This document shows positions 52,173 through 61,165 of a stretch of 64,000 nt of DNA, in pieces (position 1 is the stretch's first letter; every line of letters begins with the position of its first letter). The stretch is taken from positions 62,001-126,000 of the forward strand of contig CANLOV010000001.1 in assembly GCA_947492955.1 (NCBI GenBank), written 5' to 3'. The translations under genes and the position numbers were made by a program. A model generated the notes under the pieces. That model did not search any database. It saw nothing but the letters and a program-made list of their open reading frames with translations, and was not told the origin of the DNA. This stretch comes from an uncultured Cellulophaga sp. (lineage in GTDB: Bacteria; Bacteroidota; Bacteroidia; Flavobacteriales; Flavobacteriaceae).

Positions 52173-52462
52173 ATTGTTGGTAACACGTATATATATACAA
52201 CTTTTTTTAGTGTAGAAAACTAAAATACGTTTTTTATAGACTTATAGCAAAATAGGGCTCTAGATTGTGATTTTTAGTTCTTCATTTTGTATATCACTTT
52301 TCATATAAAGCAAATTTGATATGCAAAAATAAACGTTTGTAATTGTTTGCAAACGAAAGTAATTAGTTTACAACCAGCTTTGGTTAAAGTGCTGTTTTAT
52401 GTTTGCAGTGTTGCAACAAGAGCAGCAATAGTATAAACTGTAAAACCTTAAAAAAATAAATT
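52173..52462. promoter_or_regulatory. Array head and ssb upstream region
   Basis: The core GTTGGTAAC (52176-52184) is followed by CACGTATATATATACAAC, which resembles a minimal junction end without a second core. The remaining 260 bp up to ssb contains no gene; it must hold the ssb promoter (TTTG-rich stretches near 52340-52360, e.g. GTTTGTAATTGTTTGC). If the array has an integration site, this is where it is expected. Confidence 0.4.
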
Positions 52463-52795
52463 ATGAACGCACTTAAAAACAGAGTACAGTTAATTGGAAA
52501 CTTAGGAAATGATCCAGAAATAGTAAACCTAGAAGGAGGTAGTAAATTAGCAAAATTTTCTATTGCTACGAGCGATGCTTACAAAAACGCACAAGGAGAA
52601 AAAGTAGAAGAAACCCAATGGCATACTATTGTAGCTTGGGGTAAAATCGCAGAAATCGTAGAAAATTTTTTAATAAAAGGAAAGCAAGTTGCTGTAGAAG
52701 GTAAGCTTACTCATAGATCTTATGAAACCAAAGAAGGAGAAAAAAGATATGTTACAGAAATTAGGTGTAATGAGCTTTTAATGCTAGGAAAATAA
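52463..52795 (+). CDS. ssb: Single-stranded DNA-binding protein
   Basis: 110 residues, a full OB-fold: 'MNALKNRVQLIGNLGNDPEI', 'AKFSIATSDAYKNAQGEKVE', 'TQWHTIVAWGKIAEIVENFL', 'KGKQVAVEGKLTHRSYETKE'. The acidic C-terminal tail that recruits partners is missing, so this is a short SSB as often found besides the main copy. It lies 290 bp from the first cassette start, divergent from the array. A terminator follows at 52805. Confidence 0.9.
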   Translation: MNALKNRVQLIGNLGNDPEIVNLEGGSKLAKFSIATSDAYKNAQGEKVEETQWHTIVAWGKIAEIVENFLIKGKQVAVEGKLTHRSYETKEGEKRYVTEIRCNELLMLGK

Positions 52796-52804
52796 TTAAA
52801 TCTA

Positions 52805-52839
52805 AAAAACACTTTTGTTTTATAACAAAGGTGTTTTTT
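52805..52839 (+). terminator. Terminator after ssb
   Basis: Stem AAAACACTTTTGTT / AACAAAGGTGTTTTT (one mismatch) with a 4-nt loop and T-run. Bases 52840-53101 hold no gene. Confidence 0.8.
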
Positions 52840-53101
52840 ACTTTAACTCATCTGTATAGATTAAAAATAGGTAGAATAACTAAAATCTAATAAAAGGTTT
52901 TAGTTGTTTAATTAAAATTAATGCATTGTTACAATACATACTATGTTTTACTTACGTTTTTAGCAATTTTAAACGCTGTTGTAACTTTTAATATATACTT
53001 AAGTTGAGGGTATAAAAAAGGGGTATTGCTATAATTTTAGTTGGGTATTATTTAAATAAAGTATTTTTATAAGATATCAATGTTATTTAAATAAACTAAA
53101 A

Positions 53102-53962
53102 ATGAAGAACCTAATTTTAATACCTCTATTTGCACTATTGTTATGCCATACAATGCTAGCACAAGAACAAGAATGGAAGTCTTTATTAGATAAAGAACTT
53201 AGTAATTGGGATGTTTTTATTGGAGTGCCTCATTATACCGTAAAAGGTATAGATGCAATAGAAAAAGGAGATGGTAAAAAAGGAAAACCTTTAGGTTTAA
53301 ATAATGATCCTTTAAAAGTATTTTACGCAGAAGATATAGACGGAGAAACAATTTTAAGAGTAAGCGGAGAAATATTTGGAGGTTTAACGTCTAAAAAAGT
53401 ATATAGTAATTATCATTTAAAGTTCGATTTTAAATGGGGAGAGCTTAAATGGGAACCAAGACTAAATGCTGTTCGCGATAATGGTTTATTATACCATTGT
53501 ATTGGTGCGCATGGAGCCTTTTGGAATGTGTGGATGCAATCGCAAGAAATGCAAATACAAGAAAAAGATATGGGAGATTATTTTGGTTTAGCAGGTGCTG
53601 TAAATACTATTACTGCTACAAAAACCGAAAGCGGATTTTATAAATACGACCCCAAGGCTAAACCTATAAAATTAGGAGATGGCGAAGGCAATAAAATGTA
53701 CCGATGTATTAGAGAAGTAAATTATGAAAAAGCACACGGAGAGTGGAATACTTTAGAATTGGTTTGCTTTAACGGGAAGTCTTACCATATTGTAAACGGA
53801 CATGTAGTAATGATACTAAATAATGCCGAAAAAAGAACAGAGAATGGATATGCACCTGTAAAAAGCGGAAAAATACAGTTTCAGTCCGAAGCTGCAGAAG
53901 CATATTATAGAAGAATACAAATTAAAGAACTTACCGAAATTCCAGCTTTTTTATTAAAGTAA
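53102..53962 (+). CDS. DUF1080 (3-keto-disaccharide hydrolase-like) exported protein
   Basis: 286 residues. Signal peptide 1-20 (ends 'CHTMLAQ'), not a lipoprotein. DUF1080 blocks 'NYHLKFDFKWGELKWEPR', 'DNGLLYHCIGAHGAFWNVW', 'SQEMQIQEKDMGDYFGLA', 'GKIQFQSEAAEAYYRRIQ'. It is a paralogue of the lipoprotein at 8041-8934 with the same block order. Probable periplasmic carbohydrate-modifying protein. Confidence 0.8.
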   Translation: MKNLILIPLFALLLCHTMLAQEQEWKSLLDKELSNWDVFIGVPHYTVKGIDAIEKGDGKKGKPLGLNNDPLKVFYAEDIDGETILRVSGEIFGGLTSKKVYSNYHLKFDFKWGELKWEPRLNAVRDNGLLYHCIGAHGAFWNVWMQSQEMQIQEKDMGDYFGLAGAVNTITATKTESGFYKYDPKAKPIKLGDGEGNKMYRCIREVNYEKAHGEWNTLELVCFNGKSYHIVNGHVVMILNNAEKRTENGYAPVKSGKIQFQSEAAEAYYRRIQIKELTEIPAFLLK

Positions 53963-53984
53963 GTTTATAAGCAAGACTTAATTA

Positions 53985-54824
53985 TTAAAATTGACCAACA
54001 ATTCCGATTTGCCTGGGAGCAAAATTTAAATTCCAGCTAACTCTTTTTTGTTGGTCGTTGTATTTTTGTTGGTACTTGGTATCTAAATAACGGTCTATAG
54101 ATTCTACTGTAAAAATACTAATAGCAACCCCCAAAGCAACATCGCTAAGCCAATGCTGACCGTCCCATATTCTAGATACTCCAGGAACTAAACCAACGGT
54201 ATAAATGCCAGCTTTTGCCCAAGGGTTTTTAAATTGTTTACCAATAGCATAGGCATTTGTAAATGCTAGCATTGCATGGCCAGATGGGAAAGAATGGTAA
54301 TTTCTGCTAGAGTTAAAAGGTGAAAAAGTAGCTTTTCCTTTATTATTTACGGGTCTAGAACGCCCAACTACAGATTTTGTAATTTGTTGCAATAAACCAG
54401 CAGATGTGGCAGAAGCAATTAAAAGAACTCCTGTTCTTCTTAGTTTTTCGTTTTTAGTAAATAAGCCTGTTAGGTATACGCCAGAAGTTACCATATAATT
54501 ATTTTCTGGGCTACCATACATTTCTCCATAACTACGTATAAAATTGGGGACACTACTTTGTTGTCTTCTAAAGAAATCAGACGAGGTTTCATCAAAAAGA
54601 AAAAGAGAAGCACTACCTACAGCTACAACTCCAAAATTTTGCCATTGCTTTCCTTGCCAATGTAAGGGCCTGCTATAGGAATAGCCAACACTTTTAAAAA
54701 TAGTACTAACATCGTATTTTAAAGTTTGCCAAGTAGTTTCTGGTGTTGAGGCATTTGCTTTGTTTTGACTACGAACCAAATTAGAGAACAAGCAAAAAAT
54801 AAGTATAATTAAGATATGTTTCAT
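53985..54824 (-). CDS. PAP2-family phosphatase
   Basis: 279 residues with a signal peptide (ends 'SNLVRSQ'). PAP2 signature: motif 1 'KSVVGRSRPVNNKG', motif 2 'HSFPSGHAMLAFTNAYAIG', motif 3 'SRIWDGQHWLSDVALGVAIS', with the catalytic His residues present. It dephosphorylates lipid phosphates such as phosphatidate or undecaprenyl-PP. It is 11 bp downstream of tex on the same strand and likely co-transcribed. Confidence 0.87.
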   Translation of the reverse strand: MKHILIILIFCLFSNLVRSQNKANASTPETTWQTLKYDVSTIFKSVGYSYSRPLHWQGKQWQNFGVVAVGSASLFLFDETSSDFFRRQQSSVPNFIRSYGEMYGSPENNYMVTSGVYLTGLFTKNEKLRRTGVLLIASATSAGLLQQITKSVVGRSRPVNNKGKATFSPFNSSRNYHSFPSGHAMLAFTNAYAIGKQFKNPWAKAGIYTVGLVPGVSRIWDGQHWLSDVALGVAISIFTVESIDRYLDTKYQQKYNDQQKRVSWNLNFAPRQIGIVGQF

Positions 54825-54835
54825 TAACCTAATAT

Positions 54836-56953
54836 TTATTTATGCAACGCTAATTGAATTCTTTTACGAGCCACATCAACCTCTAAAACTTTTACTATTA
54901 TTTGCTGATGCAGGCTTACATGCTCATTAACATCTTTAACAAAAGTATCGGAAAGGTTAGATACGTGAATTAGACCACTTTCTTTTATTCCGATAGATAC
55001 AAAACAACCAAAATTAGTAATATTGTTTACAATACCAGGAAGTAGTTGCCCCGCTTGTAAATCTGTTATCGATTTTATATGCTGATTAAATGCAAAAACT
55101 TTTGCTTTTTCTCGGGTGTCTAAACCAGGCTTTTCTAATTCTTTTACAATATCTTTTAAAGTAGGTAGGCCAATAGTAGCTGTACAATAGGTTTCTAAAT
55201 TTACTTTCTGTAACTCGTTTTTATTACCAATAAGTGCTGTAATAGTAACTCCTTTATCTTTGGCTATTTGTTCTACAATACCATAACTTTCTGGGTGTAC
55301 CGCAGAATCGTCTAAAGGGTTTTTAGCTTCTTTAATACGTAAAAAGGCAGCGCCTTGCTCAAAAGCTTTTCCGCCCAAACGGGGTACTTTTTTTATCGCT
55401 GATCTACTAGGAAAAGGACCATTTTCATTTCGGTAATTTACAATGTTTTGGGCTAATTTAGGGCCAATACCAGAGACATAACTTAGTAAAGAAACACTGG
55501 CGGTATTAATATTTACACCAACAGAATTTACACAGCTTTCTACCACCGTATCTAAAGATGTTTTTAGTTTATTTTGGTCTACATCGTGTTGGTATTGTCC
55601 TACTCCAATAGATTTTGCATCTATTTTAACCAGTTCGGCTAATGGATCAGCTAAACGTCTGCCTATAGAAACGGAACCACGTACGGTAACATCGTAATTA
55701 GGGAATTCTTCCCTAGCAATTTTTGAGGCGGAATAAATAGATGCACCAGCCTCGCTTACTACAAAAACTTCTATAGGGTTTTTAAATTGTATGCGTTTTA
55801 TCAATTGTTCTGTTTCTCTAGATGCAGTACCATCGCCAATAGCAATAGCTTCAATTTTATAAGCATCGGCTAAAGAGCTTATTTTTTTTATAGCTTCCGT
55901 ACTGTTGTTTTGCGGTGCATGTGGGTAAATAGTTTCGTTATGCTCTAATTCTCCTTGTGCACTTAAACAAACAACCTTACAGCCAGTTCTAAAGCCTGGG
56001 TCTATGGCTAAAATGCGTTTTTCTCCTAACGGTGCTCCTAATAATAATTGTTTTAAATTTTTAGAAAATACAGCTATAGCTTCTTCATCTGCTTTTTCTT
56101 TGGCTTTTTTTAAGATTTCATTAGAAAGAGAGGGGAGTAGTAGGCGTTTATAGGCATCTTGTATGGCTAGCTTTATTTGCGTAGCACAATCGTTATTAGA
56201 TTTTAAAATTCTGTGTGCTATTTTTTCCAATGCACGCTCATTATCAATCTCTATTTTTACTCTAATATATCCTTCGTTTTCGGCACGCGATATGGCTAAA
56301 AAACGATGCGAAGGACAGCGGTTTAAAGCCTCGCTCCAATTAAAGTAATCTCTAAATTTTTGAGCTTTTTCTTCCTCTTTTTTTGCAGCGATTACTTTGG
56401 TGCTTATTTGTGCAAATTTTTCTAATTGATACCTAATTTGATTTCTAATATCTAAACGTTCATTAACCCATTCTGCAATAATGTGTCTGGCACCTTCTAA
56501 AGCATCATCTTCGTTTTCTATACTGTTATTTAAGTATTTTGATGCTACGTATTCTATATCATTAGCATTTTGGCTCATTATTATTTTAGCCAAGGGTTCT
56601 AAGTCATTTTTACGAGCCGTTTCTGCCTTTGTTTTTCTGCTTTTTTTATAGGGTAAATACAAATCCTCTAGTGCTACACTATCTGTAGTTTCTTGTATTT
56701 TTTTGGTAAGCTCGGCAGTTAATACCCCTTGTTCTTCTAAAGCTTTTAAAATGGCTTTTTTTCGTTTCTCTAAGGTTTCAAATTGTGTTTTATACTTTAC
56801 AATTTCTCCTATCTGTACTTCATCTAAATTGCCTGTTTTTTCTTTTCTATACCTAGCTATAAAAGGAATAGTACAATCTTCGTTTAAAAGTTCAATAGTG
56901 TTTTTAATACTCTTTTCAGCGATTTGAGTATGTAGTTGTATATAATTTATCAT
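54836..56953 (-). CDS. tex: Tex-like transcription accessory RNA-binding protein
   Basis: 705 residues, a normal length for Tex. N-terminal helical region with 'CTIPFIARYRKEKTGNLDEV' and 'LEDLYLPYKKSRKTKAETAR'; YqgF-like RNase H fold 'RILAIDPGFRTGCKVVCLSA' and 'IGDGTASRETEQLIKR'; helix-hairpin-helix region 'LSYVSGIGPKLAQNIVNYRN'; C-terminal S1 domain 'GIVNNITNFGCFVSIGIKES'. It binds RNA and nucleic acid at the ribosome or RNA polymerase. Cytoplasmic. Confidence 0.93.
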   Translation of the reverse strand: MINYIQLHTQIAEKSIKNTIELLNEDCTIPFIARYRKEKTGNLDEVQIGEIVKYKTQFETLEKRKKAILKALEEQGVLTAELTKKIQETTDSVALEDLYLPYKKSRKTKAETARKNDLEPLAKIIMSQNANDIEYVASKYLNNSIENEDDALEGARHIIAEWVNERLDIRNQIRYQLEKFAQISTKVIAAKKEEEKAQKFRDYFNWSEALNRCPSHRFLAISRAENEGYIRVKIEIDNERALEKIAHRILKSNNDCATQIKLAIQDAYKRLLLPSLSNEILKKAKEKADEEAIAVFSKNLKQLLLGAPLGEKRILAIDPGFRTGCKVVCLSAQGELEHNETIYPHAPQNNSTEAIKKISSLADAYKIEAIAIGDGTASRETEQLIKRIQFKNPIEVFVVSEAGASIYSASKIAREEFPNYDVTVRGSVSIGRRLADPLAELVKIDAKSIGVGQYQHDVDQNKLKTSLDTVVESCVNSVGVNINTASVSLLSYVSGIGPKLAQNIVNYRNENGPFPSRSAIKKVPRLGGKAFEQGAAFLRIKEAKNPLDDSAVHPESYGIVEQIAKDKGVTITALIGNKNELQKVNLETYCTATIGLPTLKDIVKELEKPGLDTREKAKVFAFNQHIKSITDLQAGQLLPGIVNNITNFGCFVSIGIKESGLIHVSNLSDTFVKDVNEHVSLHQQIIVKVLEVDVARKRIQLALHK

Positions 56954-56984
56954 AAAAAAAACCTTGTAAGTAAATTTACAAGGT
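56954..56984 (-). terminator. Terminator after the OmpA-like gene
   Basis: On the minus strand the stem ACCTTGTAAA / TTACAAGGT is followed by T7, between the OmpA-like stop and the tex start. Confidence 0.8.
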
Positions 56985-57037
56985 CTCTAATATATTTAAC
57001 TCTTTTGTGTTAATCCAAATTAATTAACTTAATTCTT

Positions 57038-57745
57038 TTAATTTTCTCCAGATTGCATTTTAGCATCTTTAACCATTTTTTCATTAGGTAAGATAACTAT
57101 ATTTACTCTTCTGTTGTGTAACCTGCCTTCAGCAGTAGAATTATCGTGTGTAGGTTTTGTTTCTCCAAACCACTCTGTTGTAAATCTATTACTTGCTACA
57201 CCATGACTAGATAAATAACTAGTAACAGTTTGCGCTCTGTTTTTAGATAGCGTCATATTATACTCTGCGGCACCAGCACTATCTGTATGGCCTACTACAA
57301 GTATATTGGTATCTATATATTCTACAAGTACATTTGCTAGTTTATCTAATGTTACTTGTGATGCAGCATTAATGTTGTATTTGTTAGTATCAAAATAAAC
57401 TCCGCTTTCTTCATCAAAAGTTACTACAATACCATCGTCTACACGTTCTACAATAGCTCCAGGTATTTCTTCTTCAATTTTTTGCGCTTGCTTATCCATT
57501 TTGTTACCAATTAGAATTCCTGCACCACCGCCAACAACACCGCCAATTACAGCACCAAGCTCACCATTTCCGCCTTTACCAACGTTATTACCAATTATTG
57601 CTCCTAAAATTGCGCCACCTGCGGCACCAATTACGGCACCTTTTTGTTTATTGTTTGCATTTTGTACAGTTTTACAATTAGTAAAACTTATGGCTAATAC
57701 TATTGCTAAAGTTACTCTTAAACTCTTTTTTAAATAGATATTCAT
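57038..57745 (-). CDS. OmpA-family lipoprotein with glycine-zipper domain
   Basis: 235 residues. Lipobox 'AISFTNCKTV'; glycine-zipper membrane hairpin about residues 38-85 ('GAVIGAAGGAILGAIIGNNV'); C-terminal OmpA-like peptidoglycan-binding domain about 110-225 ('VLVVGHTDSAGAAEYNMTLS', 'NRAQTVTSYLSSHGV', 'RLHNRRVNIVI'). It tethers the outer membrane to peptidoglycan. Monocistronic. Confidence 0.9.
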   Translation of the reverse strand: MNIYLKKSLRVTLAIVLAISFTNCKTVQNANNKQKGAVIGAAGGAILGAIIGNNVGKGGNGELGAVIGGVVGGGAGILIGNKMDKQAQKIEEEIPGAIVERVDDGIVVTFDEESGVYFDTNKYNINAASQVTLDKLANVLVEYIDTNILVVGHTDSAGAAEYNMTLSKNRAQTVTSYLSSHGVASNRFTTEWFGETKPTHDNSTAEGRLHNRRVNIVILPNEKMVKDAKMQSGEN

Positions 57746-57796
57746 AATTATAATTTTACGGGGGATTAATTATATGTGTATAATTTATACGTTTTA

Positions 57797-58264
57797 TTAC
57801 TTAGAAAAGTTCATGCTAATAGTAAAAGGTTTTCCTTCTACTGTTAAGGTTTGTTGCCAAACCATATTTGTATCTGATAACTCAGCAAGTTTTAACCTAA
57901 AACCAACTTTGTCGTATTTTGTTACTTTTTTGTTATAAGGTTTTAATAAAAAATGATACAAACCTGTTGCTGGATCTACTTCTTGAATAGTGAATATAAA
58001 ATTGCGATCACCAACCGCACAACTTGTGTTGTTAATAGCATAAATACCAGAATTATTATTAGGTGTAAATTGCCAAGTGCTATTCTCAAAACATTCTTTA
58101 GAAACATCATTTAACAGAGTTACATTATAAGTTCCGGATTCACTATAACTAATTGTATTTAGTACCCAGTCTCCTTTTATAATTTTTTTAGATGTTCTTA
58201 CAGTTTTACTAGTGCCACAAGCAAATAGGCAAGTAAGGGATAGTAGTAAAATTATTTTTTTCAT
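57797..58264 (-). CDS. Lipocalin-like lipoprotein
   Basis: 155 residues with lipobox 'LTCLFACGTS'. Lipocalin-type start 'IIKGDWVLNTISYSESG' (G-x-W) and a beta-barrel pattern with 'ENSTWQFTPNNNSGIYAINN' and 'MVWQQTLTVEGKPFTISMNF'. Binds an unknown small hydrophobic ligand or serves a structural role. Confidence 0.75.
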   Translation of the reverse strand: MKKIILLLSLTCLFACGTSKTVRTSKKIIKGDWVLNTISYSESGTYNVTLLNDVSKECFENSTWQFTPNNNSGIYAINNTSCAVGDRNFIFTIQEVDPATGLYHFLLKPYNKKVTKYDKVGFRLKLAELSDTNMVWQQTLTVEGKPFTISMNFSK

Positions 58265-58323
58265 GTGTTTAATTTTGCTTTTATAACGTATCCTTTCTTT
58301 GTCTAGTATATACTAAGTGAGAA

Positions 58324-58488
58324 TTAGGCTACTTTTTTAAGCAAATCGAAACAAGGGCACTTTTTACAACGTTTATTTTCAGATTTTTTATACTTATTAC
58401 AACACTTTGTTTTAAGCTTATCTGACTTTAGAGTACTAGTTTTTTTAACTAGTTTTAAATCTTTATGTTTTTTCTTTTTTTTACCCAA
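58324..58488 (-). CDS. Small basic Cys-rich protein
   Basis: 54 residues with a TTG start at 58488. Lys-rich N-terminus ('GKKKKKHKDLKL') and C-terminal cysteines 'KCCNKYKKSENKRCKKCPCF' (six Cys), a likely metal-binding knuckle. Similar short Lys/Cys proteins occur in many Flavobacteriaceae; the function is unknown. Confidence 0.65.
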   Translation of the reverse strand: MGKKKKKHKDLKLVKKTSTLKSDKLKTKCCNKYKKSENKRCKKCPCFDLLKKVA

Positions 58489-58603
58489 AATAAATGAATC
58501 ACATAATTTGTGAGCAAAAGTAACTATTTTTATTTAATCTAAATAATGTGTTTAAAGATTTGTTTTCAGAGATTTTAATTCTTTAAGTCATAGTATAGTG
58601 ACT

Positions 58604-58637
58604 AAATAAGGTAAATACTACTTTATTTACCTTATTT
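58604..58637 (-). terminator. Inverted repeat after metG
   Basis: AAATAAGGTAAATA and its perfect 14-bp complement, 17 bp past the metG stop. A strong stem but without a clear T-run on the minus strand, so it may be a terminator or an mRNA 3'-end stabiliser. Confidence 0.45.
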
Positions 58638-58653
58638 AATCATTATTATGTTT

Positions 58654-60726
58654 TTAACTAATGGTTTCACCATTGTTAACACCATCGGTGTCTGGGTTAA
58701 CAAAAACAAGTTTTCCGTTACTATCTTCGGTCATTAAAATCATTCCTTCACTTTCTACACCACGCAATGCTCTTGGAGCTAGGTTTACCAAAACGGTTAC
58801 TTTTTTACCTATAATTTCTTCTGGTTTAAAACTTTCGGCAATACCAGAAACTATAGTACGCGTATCTAAGCCAGTATCTACTTTTAAAACCAATAATTTT
58901 TTAGCTTTAGGCATTTTTGTTGCTTCTATAATAGTACCCACACGCATATCTAACTTAGAAAAATCATCGAAAGTAATGGTGTCTTTTTGTGGAGTTACTT
59001 CTTTATTAGCATTCTCATTTGCCTTTTTTGTAGCCTCTAGCTTATCTAATTGTGCTTGTATTGTAGTATCTTCTACCTTACTAAAAAGTAGTTCTGCTTT
59101 GTTTATTTGATGATGAGCAGGAATAAGTATTTCTTTTGATGCTACATTTTCCCAACTATTATCATTTTCTTTAAGATTAAGGATACTTTTTAGTTTGGTA
59201 GATGTAAACGGTAAAAATGGTTCGCTTAAGGTAGCTAAGGCAGCCGCTATTTGCAATGCCACATACATAATAGTTTTTACACGTTCTTCGTCTTGTTTTA
59301 TAACTTTCCAAGGTTCTTCGTCTGCTAAATACTTATTTCCTAAACGTGCTAAGTTCATTAACTCTTGTCCGGCTTCTCTAAAACGGTAACGTTCTACAGA
59401 GCTAGCTATTATTGCTGGGTATTTTTTAACTTCTGCTAAAGTTGTAGTATCAATATCACTAAATACAGCAGGTGTTGGTATTACACCATTATAATATTTG
59501 TTAGTTAACACTACTACACGGTTAATAAAATTACCAAAAATGGCAACGAGTTCATTATTATTACGCGCTTGGAAATCTTTCCAAGTAAAATCGTTATCCT
59601 TTGTTTCTGGAGCATTAGCAGTTAATGTATAGCGTAATACATCTTGCATATTTGGAAAATCTTCTAAATACTCGTGTAACCAAACTGCCCAGTTTTTAGA
59701 GGTAGATAATTTATTGCCTTCTAAATTTAAAAATTCATTGGCAGGGACATTTTCTGGTAAAATATAATCGCCATGAGCTTTTAGCATAGCAGGGAAAATA
59801 ATACAGTGAAAAACAATATTATCTTTCCCAATAAAATGCACCATTTTGGTGTTTTTATCTTTCCAGTATAATTCCCAGTCTTTACCTTCTCTTTTTGCCC
59901 ATTCTTTGGTAGAAGAGATGTAACCAATAGGGGCATCGAACCAAACATACAATACTTTTCCTTCTCCACCATCTACAGGAACAGGGATTCCCCAATCTAA
60001 ATCTCTGGTTACTGCTCTTGGCTTTAAGCCATCATCAATCCAAGATTTACATTGTCCGTATACATTAGGTTTCCAATCGTTTTTATGTCCTTTTAAAATC
60101 CATTCTTTTAAAAAATCTTCATACCTATCTAATGGTAAAAACCAGTGCTTAGTCTCTTTCATGCTAGGAACAGCACCAGAAATGGTAGATTTTGGATTAA
60201 TTAAATCGGTTGCATTTAAAGAAGAACCACAATTTTCGCATTGATCCCCATAAGCTTCTTCGTTACCACATTTAGGGCAAGTACCAGTAACAAAACGATC
60301 TGCAAGAAACTGTTGTGCTTCGGTATCGTATAACTGAGCTGTAGTTTCCTCTATAAAATCGCCTTGTTCGTATAGTTTTTTAAAAAAATCCGATGCAGTA
60401 TCGTGGTGCACCTGTGCTGAAGTTCTAGAGTAATTATCAAAAGAGATTCCAAAATCTTGAAACGATTTTTTTATAATACCATGGTATTTATCTATAACAT
60501 CTTTTGGTGTTACGCCTTCTTTTTTGGCTTTCATAGAAATAGCAACCCCGTGCTCGTCGCTACCACCGATAAAGGCAACATCATTACCAGTTAAACGTAA
60601 GTAACGTGCATATATATCTGCAGGAACGTAAACACCTGCTAAATGCCCAATATGTATAGGCCCGTTTGTATAAGGAAGTGCAGAGGTAATTGTATAACGC
60701 TCTGGTTTTTGTTGATTCTGAGACAT
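58654..60726 (-). CDS. metG: Methionyl-tRNA synthetase
   Basis: 690 residues from ATG 60726 (a TTG one codon earlier is possible). HIGH motif '[12 protein letters not shown]'; zinc knob '[18 protein letters not shown]'; KMSKS-equivalent '[13 protein letters not shown]'; C-terminal EMAP/Trbp-like tRNA-binding domain from about 585 ('[20 protein letters not shown]'). It charges tRNA-Met; cytoplasmic, essential. Confidence 0.96.
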   Translation of the reverse strand: MSQNQQKPERYTITSALPYTNGPIHIGHLAGVYVPADIYARYLRLTGNDVAFIGGSDEHGVAISMKAKKEGVTPKDVIDKYHGIIKKSFQDFGISFDNYSRTSAQVHHDTASDFFKKLYEQGDFIEETTAQLYDTEAQQFLADRFVTGTCPKCGNEEAYGDQCENCGSSLNATDLINPKSTISGAVPSMKETKHWFLPLDRYEDFLKEWILKGHKNDWKPNVYGQCKSWIDDGLKPRAVTRDLDWGIPVPVDGGEGKVLYVWFDAPIGYISSTKEWAKREGKDWELYWKDKNTKMVHFIGKDNIVFHCIIFPAMLKAHGDYILPENVPANEFLNLEGNKLSTSKNWAVWLHEYLEDFPNMQDVLRYTLTANAPETKDNDFTWKDFQARNNNELVAIFGNFINRVVVLTNKYYNGVIPTPAVFSDIDTTTLAEVKKYPAIIASSVERYRFREAGQELMNLARLGNKYLADEEPWKVIKQDEERVKTIMYVALQIAAALATLSEPFLPFTSTKLKSILNLKENDNSWENVASKEILIPAHHQINKAELLFSKVEDTTIQAQLDKLEATKKANENANKEVTPQKDTITFDDFSKLDMRVGTIIEATKMPKAKKLLVLKVDTGLDTRTIVSGIAESFKPEEIIGKKVTVLVNLAPRALRGVESEGMILMTEDSNGKLVFVNPDTDGVNNGETIS

Positions 60727-60903
60727 CAAAAATTAAATTTGATGACAAAAATACAGATTTTGTGCAGAGATAAATCAACAAAGTATAAAAAAGAGGTTTT
60801 AGCGTGTTTTACGGTTTTAGGGATGTTAAAATAGTGTAGTATATCGATTAATTGTAATAAAAAACTTACTTATTGGTTGTGTTTATTATAAAACCCAAAT
60901 AAT

Positions 60904-61077
60904 ATGAGCATAAGACCAGAAGAAGATGATTTTATTAAATCATTAAAAAAAGAAGAAGTAAAAGGAGAGTTTTTAAAAAATAAAGATGAGGTAACTCGTG
61001 TTTATAAAAACAAAAACCATAAGGTAAAAAAGGCATTGGATTTTACTACTAAAAATGATAAATCTAGATTAGCGTAA
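60904..61077 (+). CDS. Small highly charged protein
   Basis: 57 residues, ATG 60904, followed by a strong terminator. Sequence runs 'SIRPEEDDFIKSLKKEEVKG' and 'VTRVYKNKNHKVKKALDFTT'; acidic then basic, no Cys, no membrane segment. Function unknown. Confidence 0.55.
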   Translation: MSIRPEEDDFIKSLKKEEVKGEFLKNKDEVTRVYKNKNHKVKKALDFTTKNDKSRLA

Positions 61078-61103
61078 AATATTTAGTTATTTAATAGTAG
61101 TGT

Positions 61104-61146
61104 AAAAGTAAAAAATGAGGATAACAATCCTCATTTTTTACTTTTT
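61104..61146. terminator. Bidirectional terminator
   Basis: Perfect 14-bp stem GTAAAAAATGAGGA / TCCTCATTTTTTAC with a 6-nt loop, T-run on one side and A-run on the other, between convergent genes. Confidence 0.88.
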
Positions 61147-61165
61147 ATATTATTATAAGAAAGAA

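Larger units (their letters stand above)
22607..52200 (-). mobile_element. Integron-like gene-cassette array (no recombinase in window)
   Basis: About 29.6 kb in which minus-strand genes or small gene groups alternate with related junction elements. In minus orientation each typical unit starts with GTT plus six variable bases, carries one gene, and ends with the reverse complement of its own start core (six bases plus AAC). The core sequence changes from unit to unit. Seven units have perfect 9/9 core pairs and three have 8/9; others are weaker or lack one core. The junctions range from 17 to about 400 bp and most contain nested inverted repeats. This is the geometry of integron cassettes joined by attC sites, although the cores do not fit GTTRRRY. 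Coding direction places the array head at 52.2 kb next to ssb and its tail at 22.6 kb. No integrase gene is seen at either end. Confidence 0.7.

Noticed and set aside
22607-52200. Junction elements as ordinary transposons or MITEs with target-site duplications
   Set aside because: Target duplications would be direct repeats on either side of the element. Here the matching sequences are inverted and flank the gene, not the element, and they change from unit to unit.
22607-52200. CRISPR array
   Set aside because: Repeats are hundreds to thousands of bases apart, contain long inverted repeats, and are separated by genes rather than short spacers.
22607-52200. Classical integron with GTTRRRY attC sites
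   Set aside because: Core geometry fits, but most cores (GTTCTGC, GTTACCT, GTTGTAC, GTTGGCA) violate the RRRY rule and no intI gene is present; so only 'integron-like' is claimed.
52463-52795. SSB as proof of a phage or plasmid at the array head
   Set aside because: No other phage or plasmid genes are nearby; downstream genes are chromosomal.
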